A DNA stretch of 64,000 nucleotides from Haloferax namakaokahaiae (lineage in GTDB: Archaea > Halobacteriota > Halobacteria > Halobacteriales > Haloferacaceae): NCBI RefSeq assembly GCF_042663225.1, contig NZ_JBHTAA010000001.1:868001-932000 (forward strand), given 5' to 3'. Below the pieces are notes generated by a model, which was not told where the DNA came from, ran no database searches, and worked only from the letters and a program-made list of their open reading frames with translations. A program made the position numbers and the translations under genes. Position 1 is the stretch's first letter. Each line of letters begins with the position of its first letter. This document shows positions 25,587-33,471 of the stretch, piece after piece.

Positions 25587-26762
25587 TTAGCCCATCTCAA
25601 ACGCTTCCCGGATTACTCTTTCACGATACGCCCGGTTACGAACGGCCTCGAAAACGACTGGTTCGTGATAGCGTCGATACGGTGATTTCTCTGCTCGTTG
25701 CAACTCGTTGCTCACGGCGCTAAGCCAAGCGTCTCTGAACTCCGTTCCTGCCACTTGGCTCGGTATCCCATCGAACCCAACGAACCACGGTGTCTCATTT
25801 CTTTCTTCTCCGTATAGGGGGTCAAACCGCCCTGTGTAATCTGCCTGTTTGAAGTATGAGTCCGACTGGTCGGTATCGGCTGGTAGGATGAACTCGGCTC
25901 TGGAACGGTTGTCTCGAAATGCCACCACTGCATACCGATTGTTCACACTTACTGGAAGTGTCCCATTTTGTGGGAGGGACATCACTAAACGTGGGTCATC
26001 GTTTGTGAGTCCGGTTCTGGAGAGCAATTCACCGACCAATTTGAAATACGAATACGCCCACTCAGGACTGGGTGCCTTACCGACTCTTGTTACGAGTCTT
26101 TGGTGCGCGTCCTCATCCTCTACAACCGAACCATCACTTGTTGGCTCAGAGAGAGATGCGGTGCCCGGCGATTCGCTTGATGAAAACGCAACGCTGGACT
26201 GCTCGTATTTTGGACTCGGGGACGACGCTTCTATGTACGACTCAACACGGTCGATTTCAGGGGAGTCGTATATCGCCCACAGCGTCTCGAACCATTCTCT
26301 TAGTTCGCTAACGGTCTCGTCTCCATCAAGCAGGACAGACATTTCCGTCCGCCCTGTGAGTCCTTTCTTCGTGAAGTTCGCAGACCCGACCAACGCTCGG
26401 CCATCTCCCACCACGACCTTTGCGTGTATGTCTGGAACGTGCCGAACGTGGTCGTGATGATTGACGATGAAATCTCGAACTGCCTCGCGGTCTGTTTGTC
26501 CGTGTATCCTCAACCACTCGCCCACATCCGTCAACAGGAACCATTCTTCGGTCTTCTCGATAACCGTGGAAAGGTAGTCTGGAGAGATATAGGGGCAGAC
26601 CAGTAACACCTCTTCACCATCGGTGATGTCGCGTATCGCTCTGTCAAACGGCGATAGCCCCGTTCGGTCTGTCGGGTCGTGGTAAATCAATTCGGGCACA
26701 TTACAGATGTTGGTTCTGGTTGACAAAATGGTGCGGGTCAACCTAATCGAGCGACTGGCCAT
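25587..26762 (-). CDS. Phospholipase-D-fold protein, possible nuclease
   Basis: 391 residues. One clear HKD motif, HAKVVVGDGRALVGSANFT (about residues 113-131), the catalytic signature of the PLD superfamily, which includes lipases and DNA/RNA nucleases. No second HKD copy is seen, so a dimer would be needed. The C-terminal half has no recognised domain. Codon use is less GC-rich than the host genes, suggesting recent transfer. It is the only gene besides the integrase inside the direct repeats and so probably its cargo. A GTG 21 codons in (before PELIYHDP) is an alternative start. Confidence 0.75.
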   Translation of the reverse strand: MASRSIRLTRTILSTRTNICNVPELIYHDPTDRTGLSPFDRAIRDITDGEEVLLVCPYISPDYLSTVIEKTEEWFLLTDVGEWLRIHGQTDREAVRDFIVNHHDHVRHVPDIHAKVVVGDGRALVGSANFTKKGLTGRTEMSVLLDGDETVSELREWFETLWAIYDSPEIDRVESYIEASSPSPKYEQSSVAFSSSESPGTASLSEPTSDGSVVEDEDAHQRLVTRVGKAPSPEWAYSYFKLVGELLSRTGLTNDDPRLVMSLPQNGTLPVSVNNRYAVVAFRDNRSRAEFILPADTDQSDSYFKQADYTGRFDPLYGEERNETPWFVGFDGIPSQVAGTEFRDAWLSAVSNELQRAEKSPYRRYHEPVVFEAVRNRAYRERVIREAFEMG

Positions 26763-27031
26763 ATCCGAGAAGGTACTCTCGTACTATCCCGGTAGAAACA
26801 ATCCTTTTCGTGAACCGCAATACGGCAGGAACGCCCTGCGCTCACGGGTGTCCTTCTCGCCGCATTTAGCCAGCGAAACTTGCCAGTAAACGGGTGGGAC
26901 TGTTGGCAGAAAGTCGGCCTAAGATTAATTAGAACGCCGCGCCGTTGGCGCATTACACCTCAGGGCCGAATTAGAAGCCTAGGCCGGGATTCTAGCCTGA
27001 ACCTTACAAGCCCAACGTTCGTGGACGTAGT
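26763..27031. other. 269-bp non-coding stretch with att repeat and integrase promoter
   Basis: Contains the upstream region of the PLD gene, a short hairpin (GCGCCGTTGGCGC, near 26939-26951), the 17-bp repeat, and ttacaag at 27003-27009, about 26 bp before the second integrase ATG, a good leaderless TATA element. No tRNA or small gene is recognised. Confidence 0.4.
26973..26989 (+). repeat. Right copy of 17-bp direct repeat, candidate att core
   Basis: AGAAGCCTAGGCCGGGA, same as 24475-24491. It sits just before a TATA-like ttacaag at 27003-27009 and the second integrase. It could be the right end of the small element, the left att of the provirus, or both. Confidence 0.6.
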
Positions 27032-28267
27032 ATGGCCGACGATCCCGCCGGAGACATCGAGACGCTCCGCGAGCGAATCCAGAACGGCGAGCGCGACGTC
27101 CACTGCGACGACTGTCGAGAGAAACTCATCCAGTACTCGGACAACGTTTATCTCATCCCGAGCAAGGTCGGCGACTACCGCCACCGAACTGTCCTCCGGA
27201 AGTGCACGCGACTGAGCGAGCACGCTGGTTGCCTCGCTGCCGCCCTCGATGACGAGCAAGAGGCACGGAAGATCGTCCGCTGGATTCACCAGAACTACGA
27301 GAAGGAATACACCAACCAGACCTACCGGTCGGTCTTCCGAAGCTTCGGCAAGCACGTCACTCCCGGAAGCGACGAACCCGAGACCATGGCGTGGATCAGC
27401 TACTCGACGAGTAACGACCACGACCCGACGCCCTCCGAACGCGACCTCCTCAAATGGGAATCCGACGTCCAGCCCATGCTCGAAGCCTGCCAGAACCCCC
27501 GTGACCGGGCGCTCATTGCAGTCCAGTTCGAAGCGGGGTGTCGCCCCTACGAACTCGAAGCGCTCACTGTCGGCGATATCTTCGACGGCGAGCACGCCAC
27601 AGGCATCCACGTTGACGGGAAGACTGGCGAGCGCGCCGTCCATCTCATCATCTCGGTCCCGTACCTCCAGGCGTGGCTCAACGAACACCCCGCCCCGACC
27701 GACGCCGATGCGCCGTTGTGGTCGAAGCTTGACGTCGCCGAGTCGCCGAGTTACAACACTTTCCTCGACTACTTCAAGAGCGTCGCCAAGCGCGCCGGCG
27801 TCTCGAAACCCGTCACGCCCCGGAACTTCCGGAAGTCGAACACGCGATGGCTTGTCATCCGTGGGATGAAGCAATCGCGCATCGAGGAACGACAGGGGCG
27901 AAAGCAGGGAAGCGAACACACGCGAAACTACCTCGCCCGATTCGGCGACGAATCCAACGAGAAGGCGTACGCCCGGCTCCACGGCGTCGATGTCGGCGAG
28001 ACCGAGGAAGACGTCGAGGTCGGTCCCGTCGAGTGCCACCGATGCCACCGGGAGACGCCCCGTGAGCGGGACTTCTGTATGTGGTGTCACGCGGCGCTCT
28101 CGTACGACGCGGACAAGAAGCTCGCCGACGTTGACGACGACGCTGCTCACTCGATTGCAGATTCGGCGAGTCCCGACACCGATCTCACCCCCGAGGAGGC
28201 GCTCGAACTCCGAGACGCTATCGAGGAAAACCCCGTGTTGAAGCGTCTCTTCGCGTCGCTGCAGTAG
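27032..28267 (+). CDS. Tyrosine recombinase (integrase 2, proviral) with zinc ribbon
   Basis: 411 residues. Catalytic-domain signatures: first Arg in EAGCRPYELEAL; the second box reads TPRNFRKSNTRWLV, so the usual HxxR histidine is Asn, as I recall from haloviral integrases; the Tyr is in EHTRNYLARFG. Two zinc-type clusters are present: CDDC with a later Cys near the N-terminus, and CHRCHRETPRERDFCMWC at about residues 333-350. The C-terminus is an acidic helix. Marks the left end of the long provirus. Predicted leaderless. Confidence 0.9.
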   Translation: MADDPAGDIETLRERIQNGERDVHCDDCREKLIQYSDNVYLIPSKVGDYRHRTVLRKCTRLSEHAGCLAAALDDEQEARKIVRWIHQNYEKEYTNQTYRSVFRSFGKHVTPGSDEPETMAWISYSTSNDHDPTPSERDLLKWESDVQPMLEACQNPRDRALIAVQFEAGCRPYELEALTVGDIFDGEHATGIHVDGKTGERAVHLIISVPYLQAWLNEHPAPTDADAPLWSKLDVAESPSYNTFLDYFKSVAKRAGVSKPVTPRNFRKSNTRWLVIRGMKQSRIEERQGRKQGSEHTRNYLARFGDESNEKAYARLHGVDVGETEEDVEVGPVECHRCHRETPRERDFCMWCHAALSYDADKKLADVDDDAAHSIADSASPDTDLTPEEALELRDAIEENPVLKRLFASLQ

Positions 28268-28268
28268 G

Positions 28269-28451
28269 CTATTCATCGTCGATCTCACCTCCGTTGTCGG
28301 CATAGTCGAGCGCACGCTGGACGCGATCCGAGATGGTCACGTCCGCAGCGGCGACGCGCTCGAACAACTCCCGGTTCTCTTCGATAATCTCGACCGGGTC
28401 GTCGGGCGACGGTGCTTCGTCGTTCGGGTTGATTGAGGGTGCTTTGCTCAT
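28269..28451 (-). CDS. Small acidic protein, last gene of early operon A
   Basis: 60 residues, MSKAPSINPNDEAPSPDDPVE followed by two helices and ending GGEIDDE. The ATG overlaps the upstream stop (ATGA). It converges on integrase 2, 1 bp after its stop. No family recognised. Confidence 0.65.
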   Translation of the reverse strand: MSKAPSINPNDEAPSPDDPVEIIEENRELFERVAAADVTISDRVQRALDYADNGGEIDDE

Positions 28452-28777
28452 GATTGCATCTCTCTGGCTTCTTTTCGAATCTGTGCTTGCTCGTGATCGG
28501 GGCGCTCCCAGAGTGGAATAACCGTCTGGAGGCAACCGTAGTGCGCAATCAGCAGGAGGTCGGACTCTTCGTGATATCGGTAGATTCGACCGTGGTCTTC
28601 CTTCGACCGAATCGGGACACCCTCGCGCCACAATGCGCGGATGTTCGCATCCGACCATCCCCGACCACGCTGGCGCAGTCGAAACTCTGGGTGCGAAAGG
28701 CTCTTCGGCCTCGTCCGCCAGAGGACGACGCCGTCCTGGTGGCGGAACTGTCCGCCTTGCTGTCGGGCAGCCATCAT
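28448..28777 (-). CDS. Proviral protein of unknown function
   Basis: 109 residues. Basic N-terminal half (RTRPKSLSHPEFRLRQRGRGWSD) and a segment NIRALWREGVPIRSKEDHGRIYRYHEESDLLLIAHYG that could be a small nucleic-acid-binding beta domain. Both flanking junctions are ATGA-type overlaps, so it is co-translated with its neighbours. Family not recognised. Confidence 0.65.
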   Translation of the reverse strand: MMAARQQGGQFRHQDGVVLWRTRPKSLSHPEFRLRQRGRGWSDANIRALWREGVPIRSKEDHGRIYRYHEESDLLLIAHYGCLQTVIPLWERPDHEQAQIRKEAREMQS

Positions 28778-28866
28778 CCCATCACCACCGTGTAAGCGAA
28801 CACGACACCCGCGAACACGCCCACCGATGCGAGGAACATCAGCGCTTGACGCGCCGATCTATTCAT
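28774..28866 (-). CDS. 30-residue single-helix membrane peptide
   Basis: MNRSARQALMFLASVGVFAG, then VVFAYTVVMG: a basic N-terminus and one membrane helix. It overlaps the genes on both sides (8 nt upstream, 4 nt downstream), which supports translation despite its size. Function unknown. Confidence 0.6.
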   Translation of the reverse strand: MNRSARQALMFLASVGVFAGVVFAYTVVMG

Positions 28867-29689
28867 CGACATCACGGGCGACTGCCCGGAGGATGGGGAT
28901 TCGCGAGTGGAGTTCGGTGTCATCGCGCAGGTCTCGGTCACCAGTGGTGGTCACCCCAAGCTCGGAGAGCAGCTCTTTCGTCACCGAGAAGGAGCCACTC
29001 GCAAGGCGCTGGTGGACCTGCATGATGTTGTCTTTGCGCTCGATGGCATCGATGACCTCGCTCGTCGAGCGCGTGATGCTGGAGTCTTCGACGATGTCAG
29101 TCGGGTTGCGTTCGAGCCACTCGGGGAGTTCTGGCTCTTCGTCCGGTTCGCTCGCTTCGACTTCGTCGCCGGCGTCGGCCTCCTGGTCATCATCGCCGAC
29201 GTCTTCATCGGCGTCTTGCTGTTCAGGCTCGCCGACAAGTTCGTCCTCGGTGGGTTCGTGGTCGAGCGTCACCGGTTCGAGGCCCTTGTGACTCCGGGCG
29301 TGGTGAATCCCAATCTTGGTGAACGGACCAGCGCCGCAGCGGCCGCACCATTCGTCGTCTTCGGAGCCGTCCTCGTCGTCGTCTTCGTCAGCGTCGGCTT
29401 CGACGCCTTCGTCGTCGCCGTCCGGAGCGTCGTCCTCGACCAGCTGGCTGAGTGCGCCGACGTCCACGTCGAATCCTCGGGTGCGGAGTTCGTCGATACT
29501 GGCGGCGACCGCTTCGAACGACTCGCGCGGGAGCGTAGTCCCTTCGAGGTGGTTGACGGTCTCGATGGTCGCAACGTCTTCGGTGACGGTCGCGGTGACC
29601 GAGACTTCAACGTCATCGACGGCGACACGGACCTGGAGTTCACGGCCGTCCTCAACGAGGTCCTCGTGGTAGCGAGTCAGGGTGCTCAT
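28859..29689 (-). CDS. Acidic zinc-finger proviral protein
   Basis: 276 residues with very acidic low-complexity linkers (runs of D/E near 90-115 and 150-185). Between them lies a putative C2H2-like zinc site, WCGRCGAGPFTKIGIHHARSH. The N-terminal 80 residues look like a beta-rich domain; the C-terminus has a helical segment (STSEVIDAIERKDNIMQVHQRL). Probably nucleic-acid- or protein-binding. Family not recognised. Confidence 0.65.
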   Translation of the reverse strand: MSTLTRYHEDLVEDGRELQVRVAVDDVEVSVTATVTEDVATIETVNHLEGTTLPRESFEAVAASIDELRTRGFDVDVGALSQLVEDDAPDGDDEGVEADADEDDDEDGSEDDEWCGRCGAGPFTKIGIHHARSHKGLEPVTLDHEPTEDELVGEPEQQDADEDVGDDDQEADAGDEVEASEPDEEPELPEWLERNPTDIVEDSSITRSTSEVIDAIERKDNIMQVHQRLASGSFSVTKELLSELGVTTTGDRDLRDDTELHSRIPILRAVARDVDE

Positions 29690-30024
29690 GGTCGCACCTC
29701 CCGACGCTCGCCCAGCGGAGACAACCCGGCGTCTTCGGGTACCGACATCATGAGTTGCTTCTGGTGCGAGGCTCGCCCGATGTGTTCGAGCTTGGTAATC
29801 CGACCCAACAGGTCGGCATCCGATTCGTGGAGCCGTGCGAGCGTCACATCACCGTCGTCGGTCGCATCGAGGCGGCACGTCGTTTCGCCGCTTTCGACGA
29901 TGACCGAGTCGCCCTCGTCGAATGTACGGGCGACGAACATCGGCCCGAGCCACGATTCGTCGAGGGTGTCGAACCGAACCTTGTCGAAGCGTTCGAGCGA
30001 GCGGAGAGTTTCGAGAGGCGTCAC
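29686..30024 (-). CDS. Proviral protein of unknown function
   Basis: 112 residues, GTG start at 30024 overlapping the upstream stop (GTGA). Small beta-rich protein with SWLGPMFVARTFDEGDSVIVE and no cysteines. No family recognised. Part of early operon A. Confidence 0.6.
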   Translation of the reverse strand: MTPLETLRSLERFDKVRFDTLDESWLGPMFVARTFDEGDSVIVESGETTCRLDATDDGDVTLARLHESDADLLGRITKLEHIGRASHQKQLMMSVPEDAGLSPLGERREVRP

Positions 30025-30299
30025 CGGCGGTCACCTCGCGGGTCGGCGTTGAGTATCTCACCGAGCGTCTCGTACAACGCCTCCGCGCCTTCGCGGTCGA
30101 GCGTCACGAGCTGTGCGCAGTCATACCCTGCATACTCGAAGCGGGCATCGATTTCAATGCCAAAACGACCGCCAGGGACTTGCTTAATCCGGTAAGTCAC
30201 CTTGTCGTCATCGAACAGCTCCATATCGACTTTCGCCGTGCCGATCTGCGTGAACAGGAAGTCTGGAACTGGGAGTTCGGTTTCGATGAGGTCGCTCAT
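30021..30299 (-). CDS. Proviral protein of unknown function
   Basis: 92 residues, mixed alpha/beta, with VTYRIKQVPGGRFGIEIDARFEY and a final helix (REGAEALYETLGEILN). ATGA overlap with the gene upstream. No family recognised. Confidence 0.6.
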   Translation of the reverse strand: MSDLIETELPVPDFLFTQIGTAKVDMELFDDDKVTYRIKQVPGGRFGIEIDARFEYAGYDCAQLVTLDREGAEALYETLGEILNADPRGDRR

Positions 30300-30571
30300 T
30301 GGTCCTTACACCCCATGACGACGTTGTCGATGAACGGGAGCGCTTCGACGTACGCCCGTTCGCGGTCGCCAGCTTGCGGGAGGCCGATGACACGGTGTGG
30401 TTCGTACACCGCGGTCGCCCCTTCGACGCGGAACTCCCCACGTCGGGTTTGGTTCTGCGCGAGTCGAATCAGGCGCGGTTCGCCATTATGGTCGCGGTCC
30501 ACACGGGCGTACAGTTCGCCGTCTTTCTTGTACTGTGGTGCGTTCTCTGACCAAATCTCTTCGTCGCTCAT
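30296..30571 (-). CDS. Proviral protein of unknown function
   Basis: 91 residues, beginning MSDEEIWSENAPQYKKDGELYARV. A compact charged protein with no cysteine site or membrane segment. ATGA-coupled on both sides within early operon A. Confidence 0.6.
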   Translation of the reverse strand: MSDEEIWSENAPQYKKDGELYARVDRDHNGEPRLIRLAQNQTRRGEFRVEGATAVYEPHRVIGLPQAGDRERAYVEALPFIDNVVMGCKDQ

Positions 30572-31272
30572 CGCACGTCCTCCAGTCGCGTCTGTGGTGA
30601 TTCGTCCACACTACAGAACGGGAGAATCTCCTCGCCGAGCCACCGGGCGAATACCTCCGGCGTGTCGATGTTGAATTCAGCGACGTAGCCGCTTTGGGCG
30701 ACCGTTCCGCGCATGAAGACGCCGTCCCACAGGTAGGAATAGCCGAACTGGTTGTACTGGCCACTCCCAGTCCCGAAGTGGGCGTCTCGGTGGAACACTG
30801 TGCCGGCCTTCGACTGCCCATCTTCATCGTCGTCGTCGAGGTCGTCTTTGTAGCCGACCTGCCAGCACTTGCCCTCGCGTTGGTTGGTGACGTGGTCGGC
30901 GAACGCCGTCACGTCGATATTACACCGGTGGATGGAGGTGCCCCAGACGCCCATGAGCGTGTGGTAGAACCAATCGCCATTCGAGGAATCCACGCCCACC
31001 CATCCGTTCGAGGGATCGGCGATGAACTCCGTGAGCTGTGGTTCGCGCTCTTCGAGGCGCTCGGTGACGATGCCCTTCTCGGTGACCGAGACGTCTTCGA
31101 TGACGGTGTCGATGTGCGAGTAGGCCTTGCCGTGGTAGAGTGACGCGCCGTCGAGGTACGTCACTTCGCTGCACTCGATAGCCGGGCGCTTCGCAGGGTC
31201 GAGTTGCTCGGGGACGTGCTGGCGGTCGTCGGCGACGTCGTCGTTTGCGAGACCGAGGATGACGCGCTGCAT
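30568..31272 (-). CDS. Proviral protein of unknown function
   Basis: 234 residues, rich in Asp and aromatic residues (SNGDWFYHTLMGVWGTSIHRC, QYNQFGYSYLWDGVF). An acidic loop DDLDDDDEDGQS lies in the middle. ATG at 31272 shares a base with the upstream stop (TGATG). No family recognised. Confidence 0.6.
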   Translation of the reverse strand: MQRVILGLANDDVADDRQHVPEQLDPAKRPAIECSEVTYLDGASLYHGKAYSHIDTVIEDVSVTEKGIVTERLEEREPQLTEFIADPSNGWVGVDSSNGDWFYHTLMGVWGTSIHRCNIDVTAFADHVTNQREGKCWQVGYKDDLDDDDEDGQSKAGTVFHRDAHFGTGSGQYNQFGYSYLWDGVFMRGTVAQSGYVAEFNIDTPEVFARWLGEEILPFCSVDESPQTRLEDVR

Positions 31273-31511
31273 CACCGCACCTCCGAGAGCGAGACGACGA
31301 CATCGGCGTCGGCGGCCATGAACTCACGCGTCTCCATGTAGCCGTCTTCGTGGTACCCCTCCGCGGTCTCTTGAGAGACAACGAGGAGGTTCCCGAGTGG
31401 CGTCTCGACAGCGCCGAGATACGGATCGTCTTCCGGCCCTTCGAACGCGTGGTCTACACGAACGTCCAGGGGGCTTCGGAGGACGCTGGGGAGTCGATCG
31501 CGGAGGCTCAT
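31272..31511 (-). CDS. Proviral protein of unknown function
   Basis: 79 residues, MSLRDRLPSVLRSPLDVRVDH start. ATG at 31511 overlaps the upstream stop (ATGA), which rules out the longer in-frame reading to 31547. No family recognised. Confidence 0.6.
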   Translation of the reverse strand: MSLRDRLPSVLRSPLDVRVDHAFEGPEDDPYLGAVETPLGNLLVVSQETAEGYHEDGYMETREFMAADADVVVSLSEVR

Positions 31512-31648
31512 TGGCGAACCTCCACTGGGCGGCCACAGCTGACCCACTCGCCGTCTGGACCTTCGAGGAGCACGCCGCCCGACGGGGTTGGGAGCATCAC
31601 ATCTTCGTCGGTGTACTCCGTCCAGTCGATCTCTTCGCGGGCGCTCAT
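31508..31648 (-). CDS. 46-residue proviral protein
   Basis: MSARE-EIDWTEYTDEDVMLP and then a Gly-rich strand-forming tail ending PVEVRQ. ATGA overlaps on both sides support it as a gene. Function unknown. Confidence 0.6.
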   Translation of the reverse strand: MSAREEIDWTEYTDEDVMLPTPSGGVLLEGPDGEWVSCGRPVEVRQ

Positions 31649-31788
31649 TCCTCGTCCTCCTCCTGTTCGTCCAGGTCAGCGTCGATGTCGGCCATGAGCG
31701 TCTCGTGGTCGTCGTCGAACCGGTCCATGAGTTCGCAGTCGCGGCACTTTCGGCCCTTGCAGGGCGACCCGCATGAGGCGCAGCTCAT
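31645..31788 (-). CDS. 47-residue zinc-knuckle protein
   Basis: The first 18 residues hold six cysteines in the pattern CxxCxxxCxxxxCxxC plus Cys3 (CASCGSPCKGRKCRDC); the rest is an acidic helix ending EQEEDEE. Likely binds zinc. ATGA-coupled on both sides. One of many small zinc proteins in this provirus. Confidence 0.65.
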   Translation of the reverse strand: MSCASCGSPCKGRKCRDCELMDRFDDDHETLMADIDADLDEQEEDEE

Positions 31789-31865
31789 GTCAGTGCCTCC
31801 CATTTCTGGGCGGCCGATTCGAGTTCCGACGAGAGTGCGCGGAGGTCCTCAGCGTCGAGCGTCAT
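31785..31865 (-). CDS. 26-residue helical peptide
   Basis: MTLDAEDLRALSSELESAAQ, then KWEALT: one amphipathic acidic helix. Translation is supported only by ATGA overlaps with both neighbours in a tightly packed operon. Confidence 0.5.
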   Translation of the reverse strand: MTLDAEDLRALSSELESAAQKWEALT

Positions 31866-32272
31866 TGTGCACCTCGCCGTTCGAGTTCGCTGTAGAGTGC
31901 GTCCTTGAGGTCTTCGAGCGCCTGATCTGAGAGCATCGACAGCGCGTCCGTTCGCGCCGTTCGCGTGCGCTCGATACACTCGATGTCATGATAGCGAAGG
32001 ATGCGCGAGTGAATCGCATCGACGCCGAGACAGTGACCGATGAACGTCTCAGAATCGACATCCTCGACGAATCGCCAGCGAGATTTCCCGCGGGGGTAGT
32101 CCACGTTCATCTGGATGTCATCGCCGGGTTCGAGGATGGCCCGCAGGTGTCGCGGACGGATGCCTCGCACCTTTTGGGATTCGTCGAACGCGATGGACGT
32201 GTTCGCGGTTGACGACGAGTCGGAAACGAGAGGTGGGGCTTCGCCATCGACGTCGAAGTTCTCGCCCGACAT
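31862..32272 (-). CDS. Proviral protein of unknown function
   Basis: 136 residues. The core VRGIRPRHLRAILEPGDDIQMNVDYPRGKSRW looks like a small beta domain; the C-terminus is a helix (LSDQALEDLKDALYSELERRG) typical of short coiled-coil tails. ATG at 32272 overlaps the stop of the PadR-like gene (TGATG). Confidence 0.6.
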   Translation of the reverse strand: MSGENFDVDGEAPPLVSDSSSTANTSIAFDESQKVRGIRPRHLRAILEPGDDIQMNVDYPRGKSRWRFVEDVDSETFIGHCLGVDAIHSRILRYHDIECIERTRTARTDALSMLSDQALEDLKDALYSELERRGAQ

Positions 32273-33243
32273 CACTCCTCGCCTCCATCGGTGACCGCGC
32301 GTTGCGCGGGCGCGTGCTCATCGACGAGCTTCGAGACGCTCGTGGCGCGCTCACGGTCGGTGACGAACTTTGCGACCATCCACTCGAAGTGGCCGAGAAC
32401 GACCTGCAGGCCAGCGGTGGTCAGTTCGTATTGGTTGGTGCGCTTGTCGAGTTCGCTCTTTTCGACGAAGCCGTACTCGACGAGGTCGTCAAGGTTGGGG
32501 TACAGTCGCCCGTGGTTGACCTCGGTCCCGTAGTAGGCTTCGAGTCGGCGTTTGATAGCGAGGCCGTACATCGGCTCCTCGGCGAGGATGACGAGGATGT
32601 TCTGTTGGAACGCGGTAAGGTCCGCGGCGTCAACGCCGCCGTCGGTGACGAGTTCGGGGTCGTATTCACGGATGTAGGCGTTGCGAGGAATTCCGATGCA
32701 GTCGCACGGGAGGTATTCCTCACAGTCGGGACAGTAGAGAACTTCTTCGCCCGGCTCGAACTCGTCCTCGCCACCGTCGGTGACGATCTTGCGATCCGAG
32801 AACTTACTCTGCAGTCCCGCCGTCTCGATGTGCGCCTCAGGGATGACCTGGCCGCCGCACTGGCAGCCGGTGTGCGCGTTCTCGACTTCGTGGCGAGCGC
32901 CGCAGTCGGCGCACCAGCCGAAAAAGGTGCCCTCGATGAGCGTGTAGGTCGTCGCTTCGATGCGATCGTCGTCGTTGAGAGGACCGGTCACCGCGAGCGC
33001 GTCGCCAAGGGCGATTTCGTGGTCCGACTGGATTCCAACGACGACTGTGCCGGGAACGACCGATTGGGTGTTCTCGCCGTCGTCGAGGATGATGAGGTCG
33101 TCGCCGCCGCCCGTCTGGACGACCGTCCCGACGAAGGTCTCGTACTGGTTGGTCTCGTCGGCGGGCTGTCCACCGTCGCAAATGAGCTGTGCTGGCCGAT
33201 TCGTGACCAACGAATTAAGTTGGTCCTGTGATTCTCTTAGCAT
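32272..33243 (-). CDS. PadR-like winged-helix regulator with zinc motifs, first gene of early operon A
   Basis: 323 residues. The N-terminal half has a beta-rich part and a cysteine cluster (CADCGARHE...CQCGG), then CPDCEEYLPCDC. The C-terminal 95 residues are a PadR-type wing-helix: LTAFQQNILVILAEEPMYGLAIKRRLE and GRLYPNLDDLVEYGFVEK, followed by a DKRTNQYELT wing and a helix. A regulator fused to zinc modules at the head of the operon it may control. The open frame continues upstream to a GTG at 33300, but that part coincides with hairpins and I take the ATG at 33243. Confidence 0.75.
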   Translation of the reverse strand: MLRESQDQLNSLVTNRPAQLICDGGQPADETNQYETFVGTVVQTGGGDDLIILDDGENTQSVVPGTVVVGIQSDHEIALGDALAVTGPLNDDDRIEATTYTLIEGTFFGWCADCGARHEVENAHTGCQCGGQVIPEAHIETAGLQSKFSDRKIVTDGGEDEFEPGEEVLYCPDCEEYLPCDCIGIPRNAYIREYDPELVTDGGVDAADLTAFQQNILVILAEEPMYGLAIKRRLEAYYGTEVNHGRLYPNLDDLVEYGFVEKSELDKRTNQYELTTAGLQVVLGHFEWMVAKFVTDRERATSVSKLVDEHAPAQRAVTDGGEE

Positions 33244-33384
33244 GGCTTTCGTTCGGTTCCGCTGGCGATCACCAGCGGACTGGATGTAGACGGAAGCCAC
33301 GTGGGGGGTGTTCCAGCACCCGTCACACTTCGCAGAGCGTGTCCTGTGGCTTCCAACCTACCGTTACGTTCCCCTTTACTTAGG
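33244..33384 (-). promoter_or_regulatory. Promoter and structured leader of early operon A
   Basis: A TATA-like TAAGTAAA (minus strand, 33382-33375) predicts a start near 33352. From there the leader can form a 9-bp stem joining 33346-33354 with 33292-33300 (GGAAGCCAC with GTGGCTTCC). It encloses GGGTG-CTGGAA-CACCC (minus strand, plus-strand positions 33306-33321). Nearer the ATG is a second hairpin, CCGCTGG-N6-CCAGCGG (33259-33278). The leader of operon B (37,754-37,860) repeats this plan. Confidence 0.55.
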
Positions 33385-33388
33385 TGTT

Positions 33389-33405
33389 ACTGTGGTCTTC
33401 ACAGT
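33389..33405. promoter_or_regulatory. Operator-like inverted repeat between divergent regulators
   Basis: ACTGTG-GTCTT-CACAGT, between the leftward PadR-like gene promoter and the rightward repressor promoter (TTTATAG at 33429-33435). Its place, next to the leftward TATA element, suits a repressor-binding site. Confidence 0.45.
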
Positions 33406-33471
33406 TATGAGTACGATAACCTAATCAGATTTATAGCGAACCGTTCCGTATATCGCATTACCGACAATACT

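Larger units (their letters stand above)
24475..26989. mobile_element. 2.5-kb integrase plus PLD element bounded by 17-bp repeats
   Basis: The two identical 17-bp repeats frame exactly one integrase gene and one PLD-fold gene facing each other. This is the layout of a minimal integrated element. Because a second integrase begins 43 bp after the right repeat, the module could also be the left part of a larger tandem array. Boundaries are inferred only from the repeats. Confidence 0.5.
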
